Positions 31,790-40,478 of a stretch of DNA of 64,000 nucleotides are shown in pieces. A model generated the notes under the pieces. That model made no database searches. It was not told where the DNA came from and saw nothing but the letters and a program-made list of their open reading frames with translations. Origin of the DNA: Streptomyces orinoci. GTDB taxonomy: Bacteria; Actinomycetota; Actinomycetes; Streptomycetales; Streptomycetaceae. The stretch's first letter is position 1, and every line of letters starts with the position of its first letter. The translations under genes and the position numbers were made by a program. The stretch covers positions 104,026 to 168,025 of the forward strand of contig NZ_PHNC01000003.1 of assembly GCF_003121295.1 (NCBI RefSeq). The letters are read 5' to 3'.

Positions 31790-32431
31790 TCAGCTTCCGG
31801 CGTCCGCCCGGCCCCAGGTGTGCCGGGCCTGCTCCCAGTCGCGGTCCCAGCGGGCGTACCGGCGGCGCACCAGCCGGCGCACGGCCAGCACCCGCGCCCC
31901 CTGTATGACGCCCGCCGTGGCGGCGGCCGCACCGACTCCGGCCAGCACCGAGTGGACCTGGGCGGTGGCACCGTCCAGCGGGCGGCCCGCCGCGCCGCCC
32001 TGGTCGTCCGTCCACATCGAAAAGCGCTTCCCGGCCGCGGCGGTGCCGTGCACCGGCACCACTCCGGTGTGCAGCGTGCCGTCCGGGCCGGGCCATCGGG
32101 CTATCACCCGGTGATGGCCCTCGCGCCGGCCGTCCGCCTGGGGGTCGGTGTCCATGGGGCGGCCGGGCAGCACCTTGAGCAGCACGGCCTCCACCTGGTG
32201 CCGGTGCAGGCGCTGTTGGCGCACCATATGCCGCAGCGCGCCATGGGCGAGCGAGCCCGAGGCCCAGCCGGCCACCGGACCGGCCACCAGCATCAGCACC
32301 ACCGCCACCAGCCCCAGCCACGCCTCCACCACATCGCTGCGGCGGCGCAGCGGATTGCGCCGCCAGCGCCAGGCGGGCCGGCGCAGCAGCCGGCCGAGCC
32401 ATCCCCAGGACCTCGCGCGCACGGTGCTCAC
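31790..32431 (-). CDS. Rv1733c family membrane protein
   Basis: 213 residues with two transmembrane segments: VVEAWLGLVAVVLMLVAGPVAGWA near residue 35-58 and HSVLAGVGAAAATAGVIQGARVLAV near 160-184. Between them is an extracytoplasmic domain (LPGRPMDTDPQADGRREGHHRVIARWPGPDGTLHTG). The C-terminus is basic and cytoplasmic. This is the layout of the actinobacterial Rv1733c-like family, whose function is unknown. Same strand and 93 bases upstream of the beta-helix/AAA gene. Confidence 0.8.
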   Translation of the reverse strand: MSTVRARSWGWLGRLLRRPAWRWRRNPLRRRSDVVEAWLGLVAVVLMLVAGPVAGWASGSLAHGALRHMVRQQRLHRHQVEAVLLKVLPGRPMDTDPQADGRREGHHRVIARWPGPDGTLHTGVVPVHGTAAAGKRFSMWTDDQGGAAGRPLDGATAQVHSVLAGVGAAAATAGVIQGARVLAVRRLVRRRYARWDRDWEQARHTWGRADAGS

Positions 32432-32549
32432 CCCCTATGCCTCGGTCTTTCCGCCAGGGTGGCCCGCCATGCCGGGCACCGGCGGCGGGAGAGTGAAATC
32501 ACTCCCGGCGAGCGGCGGTTCGGGCCTCGCATTGACGTCGCACCCGCAC

Positions 32550-33389
32550 TCAGCCGAGGATCTCGACCCGGTCGCCGACCCGCAGCAGCCCGGTGCTCTC
32601 CGGTATCAGCAACTGCCCGAAGACCAGCCCGGCGTCCAGGCGGCGGTGGCGGGCCAGGGTGCGCAGCGGTTCCCGGCCGCGCTCGGCGGTGCTCTGGTCG
32701 GTGGTGGTGATCACACAGCGGGCGCAGGGCTTGGCGACCCGGAAGGTCAACTCGCCTATGCTCAGCCGCCGCCAGCCGTCCTCGGCCCAGGCGGCGGTGC
32801 CGTCCACCACCAGATTGGGGCGGAAGCGGTTCATGGGCAGCGGGCCCTCTCCGGGCACATCGCCTTGCGCGATCAGGGAGTTGAGGGCGTCCAGCGAGGC
32901 GGTGGTGGTGACCAGCACCGGATATCCGTCGGCGAAACTCACCGTCTCGCCCGCCAGGGCGTACTTGGGATTGACCGCACGACGGCTCTCCGGCCGGTCC
33001 ATATACACCAGCCTGGCCGGTATGCCCAGATAGCCGCTCAGCCAGGCATCGGCGGACGGAGCGGCGGGCACCGCCTCCACCTTGTCGCGGAACAGCTCCA
33101 CCATGACCGTGCCATGCTCCCGCTCCGAGGGCACGGCGACCTCCAACGGCCCGGCGCCCGGCGCCGTCAGCAGCAGCCCGCCGCCCGGCGCGGGCCGCGC
33201 CGAGGCCAGGGCCAGCCGCGGCAGCTGGCGCTGGGTGAGCGCCCGGCCGTCCGCATCGACCGGCATCCACCTCCGGTCCCCGGCGAGCCCCCACGGCTCA
33301 ACGGCCGCCTCGCCGGGTGCGCAGCCTGCCATCGACTTGACCGGATAGAAGTGGATGGCCTTCAGAACAGGCGGTACAGGGTCGGACAT
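32550..33389 (-). CDS. MOSC domain-containing protein (MOSC N-terminal beta-barrel plus MOSC)
   Basis: 279 residues. N-terminal MOSC_N barrel: LKAIHFYPVKSMAGCAPGEAAVEPWGLAGDRRWMPVD. The C-terminal MOSC domain has MNRFRPNLVVDG and the conserved Cys in FRVAKPCARCVITTTDQSTAERGREPLRTLARHR. These proteins resemble the C-terminal domain of molybdenum cofactor sulfurase and the mARC reductases, which bind molybdenum cofactor at that Cys. The role is probably reduction of N-hydroxylated compounds or sulfur transfer. Start ATG 33389. Confidence 0.92.
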   Translation of the reverse strand: MSDPVPPVLKAIHFYPVKSMAGCAPGEAAVEPWGLAGDRRWMPVDADGRALTQRQLPRLALASARPAPGGGLLLTAPGAGPLEVAVPSEREHGTVMVELFRDKVEAVPAAPSADAWLSGYLGIPARLVYMDRPESRRAVNPKYALAGETVSFADGYPVLVTTTASLDALNSLIAQGDVPGEGPLPMNRFRPNLVVDGTAAWAEDGWRRLSIGELTFRVAKPCARCVITTTDQSTAERGREPLRTLARHRRLDAGLVFGQLLIPESTGLLRVGDRVEILG

Positions 33390-33452
33390 GCGGTCATCTT
33401 GCCAGTGCCCACTGACAGTTGACCCGGCCGGGCCACACGCCGCCCTGGTTCG

Positions 33453-33950
33453 TCAGTATCCGCCCTGGTTCGGGTACTGCCTGCCGTACGGGTCCTCGGG
33501 CTGGGCCGGACGCGGGGCCACCGGGCGCATCGCGTCATAGCCCCCCGGAGCGGCCGGCCGCTGCTGGTATTGCTGCTGCTGCGGGCCCGGGTAGCCGCGC
33601 GGGGCGCCGGCCTGCTGCGGGATATAAGGGACGGCGGCCTGCTGGAGCCCCGCGGGCTGGGGAGCGGCCTGCTGCCCGTACTGCTGGGGCTGTTGGGAGT
33701 AGCCGGTCTGCTGGGGCTGCGGTGCCTGATAGCCGGAGGGTGCTGGGGAGTGCGAGGGCCCGGAGGGCAGAGCGGGCAGCGCCGGCAGCGAACTGCCCAT
33801 CGAGCCACCCATGTCATAGGGGGCCGACACCCTGATCGGGGCGATCTGAGGAGTGCCCCGCTCGGCGACGAGGCTGTCGTAAATGGGGGTGTCCTTGAAG
33901 GACGACGCGGTGTAGTAACCGCTGCCGTAGGCACTGCGCGGGGAGGTCAT
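33453..33950 (-). CDS. DUF6643 family protein (Pro/Gln/Tyr-rich)
   Basis: 165 residues. A conserved N-terminal part (TSPRSAYGSGYYTASSFKDTPIYDSLVAERGTPQIAPIRV, seen in blocks) is followed by a low-complexity tail rich in Gln, Pro, Tyr and Gly (QQPQQYGQQAAPQP, QQQQYQQRPA). The N-terminal block is what I recall as DUF6643 of Streptomyces. The tail resembles disordered, condensate-prone sequences. It is divergent from the double-TerD gene, with a perfect 14-bp palindrome in between; this pairing may be functional. Confidence 0.8.
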   Translation of the reverse strand: MTSPRSAYGSGYYTASSFKDTPIYDSLVAERGTPQIAPIRVSAPYDMGGSMGSSLPALPALPSGPSHSPAPSGYQAPQPQQTGYSQQPQQYGQQAAPQPAGLQQAAVPYIPQQAGAPRGYPGPQQQQYQQRPAAPGGYDAMRPVAPRPAQPEDPYGRQYPNQGGY

Positions 33951-34048
33951 AGCCCATAAGGTAAGCCCCCGGTGTGCCGGTTGGGGAGTCAGGTACGGGG
34001 GTTGATTCCGGCGCCCTGGGTGCTGCCGATGAAAAATCCGGGCGAACG

Positions 34049-34062
34049 CGGAGAATTCTCCG
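34049..34062. promoter_or_regulatory. 14-bp perfect palindrome between DUF6643 and TerD genes
   Basis: CGGAGAATTCTCCG is perfectly self-complementary and lies 72 bases upstream of the TerD-like ATG and 99 from the DUF6643 ATG. Candidate shared operator. Confidence 0.6.
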
Positions 34063-34133
34063 GGCCGGGTGCGTTGAGCAGGTGTAACGACCGACCCGAC
34101 CGGGGCTCCAGGAGCCCGACTCAGGGGTGGAAC

Positions 34134-35696
34134 ATGGGGATGCGCAAAGGCACCAACATCCGGATACCCGCACAGGCGGTACGGATCGAGCTGGGCTGGA
34201 CCCCGGGGCCGGGGGTGCCCGACGTGGACGCCTCGGCGCTGCTGCTGACCGGCGGCCGAGTGCGCTCCGACGAGGACTTCGTCTTCTACAACCAGGCGGT
34301 GCATCCCTCCGGCGCGGTGCGGCACATGGGCAGGACGCCCGTTGACGCTGACGGAATCCTGACCGAGACCCTGGCGGTGGAGCTGGCCGCCGTCGAGCCC
34401 GAGATCGAGCGGGTGGTGCTGGCGGCCTCGGCGGACGGAGGCACTTTCGGCCAGGTTCCCGGGCTGCGCATCCGGGTACTCGACGCGGCCGACGGCGGCG
34501 AGCTGGCCCGCTTCGACAGCGCGGACGCCACCGTGGAGACGGCCTTTGTCCTGGGCGAGCTCTACCGCCGCCAGGGCGAGTGGAAATTCCGCGCCGTGGG
34601 CCAGGGATACGACAGAGGGCTGGCCGGGCTGGCCATGGACTTCGGCATCACGGTGGAGGACGCGGCGGCGGGGGAGCGGGGGGTTTCGGTGACGTCGGTG
34701 GGGGAGGGGGCGCGGCGGGCCTCGGGGGCGTCCGTGCCGGATGGGGTACCGGGGGCTTCGTACCCATCGGCGCCGCCGTCGTCCGGCCAACTGGACCCGG
34801 CCGGGCGGCCGTTGGCCCCGGCATGGCAGGGAGGTGCCGGGCCGGGCACCCCGGAGTCCGCCCCGCGCCCGGCGGAACCCTGGGCCCGGCCGCCCGGGAC
34901 GCCGGGCGCGCAACCACCCGCGCCGGGCACCCAGCCGCCCGCGCCCGCCGCACCGGCGGCCGTACCCTCACCGCCCGCCGGACCCGCGGCCGTGCCCGCA
35001 CCGCCCGCCACGGCACCGTCCACGCCCGCCCCGCGCCCCGTGTCGCTGAGCAAGGTGACGCTCACCAAGGACGCCCCCGCCGTCTCGCTCGCCAAGCAGG
35101 GCGGCACCTCCGGCACCATGCGAGTCAACCTCAACTGGCAGATGCGCCAGGCGAACCAGGCCGCCCAGGGCGGCTGGGCCCGCCGGCTGAGCAAGGCCCT
35201 GGCGCCCCAGCAGCAGGCGGATCTGGACCTGGACCTGGGCGCGCTGTACGAGATGACGGACGGCACCAAGGGCGTGGTGCAGGCGCTGGGCAACGCCTTC
35301 GGCGCCGTACACCGCCCGCCCTATATCCACCTCGACGGCGACGACCGCACCGGCGCGGTGGCCACCGGTGAGAACCTCACCATCAACCTGGACCATCGCA
35401 GCGCCTTCCGGCGGATCCTGGTGTTCGTCACCATCTACGAGGGCGCCACCAGCTTCGCCGGGCTGCACGCCACCGTCACCCTGCAACCGCAGCACGGCGC
35501 CCCCGTGGAGTTCTCGCTGGACGAGTGCACCGTGCCGTCCAATGTCTGTGCCCTGGCCCTGATCACCAACCAGGGCGGCGACCTGGTGATCCGGCGCGAG
35601 GCCCGCTATCTGGTGCCGCAGCCCGGGGTCAGCCCGCAGCGCACCCTGGACCACGCCTATGGCTGGGGGATGAACTGGCGGCCCGGCCGTAAGTGA
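34134..35696 (+). CDS. TerD family protein with two TerD-like domains
   Basis: 520 residues. The first TerD-like domain is residues 1-180 ([103 protein letters not shown] end). A Pro/Ala-rich linker covers about 185-300. The second domain (300-520) contains [50 protein letters not shown] and [20 protein letters not shown]. TerD domains bind calcium through acidic loops; both acidic loops ([11 protein letters not shown] and HLDGDDRTG) are present. Family members take part in tellurite/stress response and, in Streptomyces, in development. The ATG at 34134 follows AGGGGTGG; ATG 34140 is the alternative. Confidence 0.93.
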   Translation: MGMRKGTNIRIPAQAVRIELGWTPGPGVPDVDASALLLTGGRVRSDEDFVFYNQAVHPSGAVRHMGRTPVDADGILTETLAVELAAVEPEIERVVLAASADGGTFGQVPGLRIRVLDAADGGELARFDSADATVETAFVLGELYRRQGEWKFRAVGQGYDRGLAGLAMDFGITVEDAAAGERGVSVTSVGEGARRASGASVPDGVPGASYPSAPPSSGQLDPAGRPLAPAWQGGAGPGTPESAPRPAEPWARPPGTPGAQPPAPGTQPPAPAAPAAVPSPPAGPAAVPAPPATAPSTPAPRPVSLSKVTLTKDAPAVSLAKQGGTSGTMRVNLNWQMRQANQAAQGGWARRLSKALAPQQQADLDLDLGALYEMTDGTKGVVQALGNAFGAVHRPPYIHLDGDDRTGAVATGENLTINLDHRSAFRRILVFVTIYEGATSFAGLHATVTLQPQHGAPVEFSLDECTVPSNVCALALITNQGGDLVIRREARYLVPQPGVSPQRTLDHAYGWGMNWRPGRK

Positions 35697-35703
35697 GGCG
35701 GTC

Positions 35704-36879
35704 TCAGGGCGCGGCCTCGGGGCGGGCATAGGTCCGTCCCTTCCAGGCCGCGCCCCGGCCGCGATAGTGCTGCACCGCCGAGTCCACCGTCATCAGCAGA
35801 TACAGCAGCGCGGTGAATGGCAGCAGCGGGGCCGTCCACAGCGGCTGCCGGTAGTAACGCAGCATCGGTGCATAGGTCCCGGCCATCACCGCCCAGGCGG
35901 CCGCCCCTGCCGCCAGGGCCACCCGGTCCCCGCCGAGCGCACCCGCCAGCACGGCGGCCGGCGGCGCCAGATAGACCACCGCCAGTCCGGCCACCGTGCC
36001 CGCCAACAGCAGCGGATTGTGCCGGAGTTGGGCATAGGCGCTGCGGGAGATCATGCGCCAGAGCTCACCCAGTCCGGGGTAGGGCCGGACGCTGTCCACC
36101 CGCTCGGCGAGCCCCAGCCAGATCCGGCCGCCGGAGCGCTTGACCGCACGGGCCAGCGAGACGTCGTCGATCACCGCCTGCCGGATGCTCTCCGGGACAC
36201 CGGCCCGCTCGGCGGCGTCCCGGCGCAGCAGCACACAGCCCCCGGCCGCGGCGGCGGTCCGGGCCCCGGGCCGGCTGACCCGGCGGAAGGGATAGAGCTG
36301 GGCGAAGAAATAGACAAAGGCCGGGACGATCAGCCGCTCCCAGCGGGTGGCCACCCGCAGCCGGGCCATCTGCGACACCAGGTCCAGCCCGCCGGAGCGG
36401 GCCGCGGCCACCAGCTCCCGCAGACTGTCCGGCCGGTGGGCGATGTCCGCGTCCGTCAGCAGCAGATATTCGGCGTCGGTGCGGGCACGGGCCAGCGCCA
36501 TGCCATGCCGCACCGCCCAGAGCTTGCCCGTCCAGCCGGGCCCCGGCTCGCCGGGCGTGTCAACGGTCAGCGGCAGCCCGCCGTGCCGCTCGGCCAGGGA
36601 CCGGGCCAGCTCGCCGGTGCCATCGGTGCTGCCGTCGTCCACCAGGAAGACCTCGGCCCGGCCGGGATAGTCCTGGGCCAGCAGGGACGGCAGGCTCCGG
36701 GGCAGCACCGCGGCCTCGTCCCGGGCCGGGACGACCACCGCCACCGGCGGCCAGTCACCGGGCGGGGGCGCGGAGCGCGGTGGCAGACGCACATCGGTGC
36801 GCCAGAACAGGCCCTGCCCCAGCAGCAGCCAGGCCCACGCGGTCAGGGAACCCAGCGAGATCCATGTCAGCGCGTTCAC
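35704..36879 (-). CDS. Glycosyltransferase family 2 (HpnB-like), membrane-bound
   Basis: 391 residues from GTG 36879. N-terminal membrane anchor (ALTWISLGSLTAWAWLLLGQGLFW), then a GT-A domain: VAVVVPARDEAAVLPRSLPSLLAQDY, first acidic pair VFLVDDGSTDGTGE, GWTGKLWAVRHGM, second motif LLLTDADIAHRPDSL, and IRQAVIDDVSLARAVKRSGGRIW. Three further membrane helices form the C-terminus. GKLWAVRHG and VIDDVSLAR are shared with the hopene-associated glycosyltransferase HpnB. No hopanoid genes are in view. It is 7 bases from the TerD stop (converging) and divergent from the racemase gene. Confidence 0.88.
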   Translation of the reverse strand: MNALTWISLGSLTAWAWLLLGQGLFWRTDVRLPPRSAPPPGDWPPVAVVVPARDEAAVLPRSLPSLLAQDYPGRAEVFLVDDGSTDGTGELARSLAERHGGLPLTVDTPGEPGPGWTGKLWAVRHGMALARARTDAEYLLLTDADIAHRPDSLRELVAAARSGGLDLVSQMARLRVATRWERLIVPAFVYFFAQLYPFRRVSRPGARTAAAAGGCVLLRRDAAERAGVPESIRQAVIDDVSLARAVKRSGGRIWLGLAERVDSVRPYPGLGELWRMISRSAYAQLRHNPLLLAGTVAGLAVVYLAPPAAVLAGALGGDRVALAAGAAAWAVMAGTYAPMLRYYRQPLWTAPLLPFTALLYLLMTVDSAVQHYRGRGAAWKGRTYARPEAAP

Positions 36880-37016
36880 CCGCCGAAGTCTGCCGCAGTG
36901 ACGGCGCCCACGCCGCACTCTTCGGCTGCCGGGTGCTGCCCCTCCTCGGCCACCCCGCGCCGCTGTTCCTCCGGCTGCCCGGGAGCCGTCCAGGGGTCAT
37001 CCATTAAAGTGACCGG

Positions 37017-37808
37017 GTGAAGATCGCGCTTATGGACTCCGGCATCGGCCTTCTGGCGGCGGCCGCCGTCGTACACCGTCTGCGGCCCGACGCCGATCTG
37101 GTCATCTCCTCCGACCCCGGCAGCATGCCCTGGGGGCCCCGGACCACCGAAGACCTCACCGAGCGCGCCCTGGGCTGCGCCCGGGCCGCCGCCGCCCAGC
37201 GGCCGGACGCGCTGATCATCGCCTGCAACACCGCCTCGGTGCACGCCCTGGCCGCGATCCGGGCCGAGCTGGAGCCCGAGCTGCCGGTGATCGGCACCGT
37301 GCCGGCCATCAAGCCCGCGGCGGCCGGCGGCGGGCCGGTGGCCATCTGGGCCACCCCGGCCACCACCGGCAGTCCCTACCAGCGCGGCCTGATCCATGAC
37401 TTCGCCGCCGGGGTGGAGGTCACCGAGGTCGCCTGCCCGGGTCTGGCCGATGCCGTGGAACGGGCGGACGAGCAGGCGATCGACGCCGCGGTGGCGGACG
37501 CCGCCGCCCGTACCCCGCGCGATGTACGGGCCGTCGTCCTGGGCTGCACCCACTATGAACTGGTCGCCGAGCGCATCCGGGCCGCCGTTCAGCCGCCCGC
37601 CGCGCCGCCGGTGGTGCTGCACGGCTCCGCCGGGGCGGTGGCCGCCCAGGCGCTGCGCCGCATCGGCGCCGTTCCGCGGCCGGAGGCGGCGGCCCGCGGG
37701 CGGCTGACCGTGCTGCTCGGCGGCCGGGAGGCCATGGAGCCGGTGCCGGCCGCGCTGGCCTACCCCGAGGGCCGTTCGCTGGCCGCGCTGGTGCCCGCGG
37801 GCGCCTGA
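37017..37808 (+). CDS. Aspartate/glutamate racemase family protein
   Basis: 263 residues from GTG 37017. It resembles MurI-type racemases: N-terminal MDSGIGLLAAAAVV, first catalytic cysteine in LIIACNTASVHAL, second in AVVLGCTHYELVAERI. The normal MurI start FDSGVGG is degenerate (MDSGIGLL, lacking the second Gly) and the C-terminal part deviates. It may therefore be a specialised racemase and not the essential glutamate racemase, which is often encoded elsewhere; inference. Divergent from the glycosyltransferase (137 bases). Confidence 0.85.
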   Translation: MKIALMDSGIGLLAAAAVVHRLRPDADLVISSDPGSMPWGPRTTEDLTERALGCARAAAAQRPDALIIACNTASVHALAAIRAELEPELPVIGTVPAIKPAAAGGGPVAIWATPATTGSPYQRGLIHDFAAGVEVTEVACPGLADAVERADEQAIDAAVADAAARTPRDVRAVVLGCTHYELVAERIRAAVQPPAAPPVVLHGSAGAVAAQALRRIGAVPRPEAAARGRLTVLLGGREAMEPVPAALAYPEGRSLAALVPAGA

Positions 37809-37864
37809 GCCCGGGCGGTTCCGCGCCCCTGCCACGGCGGCCCGGGGTGGGTAGGCTGCGCGGT

Positions 37865-38452
37865 ATGAGCGAGAAGCCCGGAGCCCCCAGGGGCGATGAG
37901 GGCTCGCAGAGCCCCGAATCCGGCGGGCCCGGTACGGAGCCCGTGGTGTGGACCGGCCGCGCCACCAACCGAGTGCAGTGGCTGCTCGCCGCGGCGGGCG
38001 CCGCGTGTATGGCGCTGGGCATCGAGCTGGCCGTGGACAGCCCCTGGACCTCCGGGCTGGCGCCGCTGGTGATGTCGGTGGTGGGCTGTGTCGCGGCGGG
38101 GCTGCTGATGCTCTTCGGCACCCTGGCCTTTGTCCAGGTGGCGGTGCGGGTGGACAAGGACACCCTGGAGATCCGCTGCGGCCATATCGGGCTGCCGCGC
38201 ACCCGGATCCCGCTGGCCCATGTGATCGGCGCGGACTTCGCCCCCCGGGTCACCCCCCGGCACTGGGGCGGCTGGGGCTACCGCTGGCGTCCGGAGAAGG
38301 GCACCGCGGTGATCGTGCGGCGTGGTGAGGGCTTTGTGGTGCGGCTGGGGGACGGCCGCTCGTACACGGTCACCGTGGACGACGCCGAGTCGGCGGTGCG
38401 GGTGATCCGCGACCGGCTGCGGCTGCCGGGCGGGCACGCCGCGTCCGCCTGA
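37865..38452 (+). CDS. Membrane protein with two helices and a PH-like C-terminal domain (DUF3093-like)
   Basis: 195 residues from ATG 37865. After a 30-residue polar N-terminus come two transmembrane segments (VQWLLAAAGAACMALGIELAV and LAPLVMSVVGCVAAGLLMLFGTLAFV). A cytoplasmic domain of about 100 residues follows with strands VRVDKDTLEIRCG, RTRIPLAHVIGADF, WGGWGYRW, GTAVIVRRGEGFVVRLGDGRSYTVTVDDAESAVRVIRDRL, as in PH-like domains of DUF3093-type proteins. It was not assigned to a pathway. It begins 56 bases after the racemase and may be co-transcribed. Confidence 0.75.
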   Translation: MSEKPGAPRGDEGSQSPESGGPGTEPVVWTGRATNRVQWLLAAAGAACMALGIELAVDSPWTSGLAPLVMSVVGCVAAGLLMLFGTLAFVQVAVRVDKDTLEIRCGHIGLPRTRIPLAHVIGADFAPRVTPRHWGGWGYRWRPEKGTAVIVRRGEGFVVRLGDGRSYTVTVDDAESAVRVIRDRLRLPGGHAASA

Positions 38453-38503
38453 GGTCCGTCCGAGCCAACAGCAGCCGGTTCTTCGGAGGCCCGTTCAATC
38501 GCA

Positions 38504-38578
38504 CATGAGTTCCACTGCTTGCAGGTTCCCCTGCGTGCGAGTTCTCCCGTGTGCAAGTTCTCGGGCGTGCAAGTTCCC
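38504..38578 (+). repeat. Iteron-like array, five units with exact 16-bp period
   Basis: TGCAGGTTCCC (38520), TGCGAGTTCTC (38536), TGCAAGTTCTC (38552) and TGCAAGTTCCC (38568) begin exactly 16 bases apart. A degenerate first unit keeps AGTTCC in register at 38508-38513. The 16-bp period is not a multiple of three, so this is not a coding repeat. It lies in a 528-base gap without a recognisable gene. The rest of that gap (38580-38980) is less GC-rich, contains a TTCCC-CTTTT-GGGAA inverted repeat (38780-38794) and leads into the MFS gene. Confidence 0.85.
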
Positions 38579-38980
38579 AATGTCGAAGAAAAGAGCGGGC
38601 AAAATTCCGCAACGTCCCGGCGCTCTGGCTTGAACCGCTCGACAACCCGCTCTATGCCGAATCCCTTCGCTTTGCTAAAGTGTCTGTTGCGTATTCTTCC
38701 GAGCGCAGTCGGGAGTCGGTGAGGATGCACCGCAAAAGCATATGATCGACCGCTCGCTCAACGTCATCGAGTGCGGCTGTTCCCCTTTTGGGAAGAGCGA
38801 TCCGGCGAGTCGGGCGATGACCCGCCGCGCCCCCTGACCCAGGGGTGAGCGCGGGAGAAGTACGAGGTCAGACCGGCCAACGTCCCCATCGCTTTGCGCA
38901 CTTTCACCCCCCTCCGGGCCCTTGGCGCCTGCTCGACACCGGGCGTTCGCTGCCCGTTCGAGATGAATTCAGGGATGCGC

Positions 38981-40384
38981 ATGAAAGCTTTTAGGGTGAC
39001 TCGCGAGTTTCCTCTCGCATTGCGACTGCTATTGATCAACCAGTTTGGGATCGATATCGGGTTCTATATCCTGGTGCCGCTTCTGGCAGCATATCTGGGA
39101 CGGGATCTGGGAATGTCCGCGGCCCTTGTCGGGCTGGTGCTGGGCATCCGTAACCTGGGCCAGCAGGGCCTGTTTCTGCTGGGCGGCTCGGCCGCCGACC
39201 GGCTGGGACCCCGAACGGTGATCATCGCCGGGTGCGCCCTGCGCACCCTGGGCTTCTCGCTCTTCGCCTTCGGCAGCACCCTGCCGGTGGTCTGCGCGGC
39301 GTCGGTGCTCAACGGGCTGGCGGCGGGGCTGTTCTACCCCTCCGCCCGCGCCTATGTCGCCCTGGCGCCGGGCGTCCGCAAGGCGGAGGCCTTCGCCCTG
39401 CTCAATGTGTACGCCACCATTGGCTCGCTGATCGGGCTGGTGCTGGGCAGTGTGCTGTATCTGACCGACTTCCGCATCTGGGCGGTGGCCGGAGCCGGGG
39501 TCTTCGCCCTGCTGACCGTGGGGCAGGCCATGGTGCTCCCGGACGGCCAGCCGGTGCCCGCGAACCGGGGCAGTGTGCTGGGCGACTGGCTGGAGGTCTT
39601 CGGCAACCGCAGGTTCCTGCTGTTCTCCTTCGCCACCACCGGCATGTTCACCGTGGAGAACCAGCTGTGCCTGCTGCTTCCGGAGGGCGCCCGGCAGGCG
39701 TCCGGCTGGGACGGGGCGGCCGGGGTGCTGCTGGGCCTGGGCGCGGTGGCCAACCTCTTCCAGCTGCCCATCACCCGGGCGCTGGAACGGCATGGCGGCG
39801 GTCCCCGCTGGGTGGGCCCGGGGCTGGTGGTGATGGGGCTGTCCTTCCTGCCCCCGCTGCTGATCTGCGCCGCGGGCGCGCCCAATGGGGCGCGGGAGAT
39901 CGCCCCCCGGATGGTGATCATGATCCTGGGGTCGCTGCTGCTGTTCTTCGGGACGATGGTGGCGCACCCGGCAGTGCTGGAGATGATCCCCCGGTTCGGC
40001 CGGGAGTCGCTGGCCGGGACCTACTTCGGCCTCTTCTACGTCTTCGCCGGGCTGACCGCGGCCGGCGGCAACGCGGTGGTCGGGTGGTCCATGGACACGG
40101 CCAAACGGACCGGCCTGCCCTGGCTGCCCTGGGTGTGCTGCACCGGCTTCGGGCTGTCCTCGGCGCTGGCGGTGGCGGTGCTCTACCGGATGCGGGCGCT
40201 GCCGGACCGCCCCGGCGCCCAGGTGGTGGAGGGCACCGTGATCTCGCCCGGACTGCCGGCCGCCGCCGCCGCCGAGTCCGGCCAGGAGGCCATGGGCGGC
40301 TGGGACACCGCACGGCTGCCCGGACCGGGCCGGGCCGCGGACGACGCCGACCGGCCCCCGCGCTCCTCCCGCCCCCCGCGCTGA
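38981..40384 (+). CDS. MFS transporter (drug/proton antiporter type)
   Basis: 467 residues and about eleven to twelve transmembrane segments, first LALRLLLINQFGIDIGFYILVPLLAAYL. The MFS motif A-like loop GGSAADRLGPRTVIIAG follows helix 2, and the 'GLFYPSARAYVA' segment follows helix 4 (a drug-exporter feature). The hydrophilic C-terminal tail is about 60 residues. ATG 38981 was chosen because AGGGA precedes it at the right distance; in-frame ATGs at 38963 and 38975 are close. It lies about 400 bases downstream of the 16-bp repeat array. Substrate unknown. Confidence 0.88.
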   Translation: MKAFRVTREFPLALRLLLINQFGIDIGFYILVPLLAAYLGRDLGMSAALVGLVLGIRNLGQQGLFLLGGSAADRLGPRTVIIAGCALRTLGFSLFAFGSTLPVVCAASVLNGLAAGLFYPSARAYVALAPGVRKAEAFALLNVYATIGSLIGLVLGSVLYLTDFRIWAVAGAGVFALLTVGQAMVLPDGQPVPANRGSVLGDWLEVFGNRRFLLFSFATTGMFTVENQLCLLLPEGARQASGWDGAAGVLLGLGAVANLFQLPITRALERHGGGPRWVGPGLVVMGLSFLPPLLICAAGAPNGAREIAPRMVIMILGSLLLFFGTMVAHPAVLEMIPRFGRESLAGTYFGLFYVFAGLTAAGGNAVVGWSMDTAKRTGLPWLPWVCCTGFGLSSALAVAVLYRMRALPDRPGAQVVEGTVISPGLPAAAAAESGQEAMGGWDTARLPGPGRAADDADRPPRSSRPPR

Positions 40385-40478
40385 CCCGGCCCCCGACGGG
40401 ACCGGCCGTCTTGCGCCGTACCCCGGTGCGGCGCAAGGTCGAGGGGTCGGCAGCAGCGAGTTGTGAGGAAGGACGTCC

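Noticed and set aside
31790..32431. Overlapping long frames (31413-32402 and 31545-31762 region) as additional genes
   Set aside because: They are shadows of the Rv1733c-like and beta-helix genes; only the 31790-32431 frame has transmembrane segments and family features.
38504..38578. CRISPR array
   Set aside because: Repeat units are only about 11 bases with 5-base spacers, no spacer diversity of CRISPR length and no cas genes in the window.
38771..38848. Possible 25-residue leader peptide (GTG 38771 to TGA 38848) in the gap before the MFS gene
   Set aside because: It lacks a clear ribosome site and homology, and an overlapping frame is open on the other strand. Not enough to call a gene.
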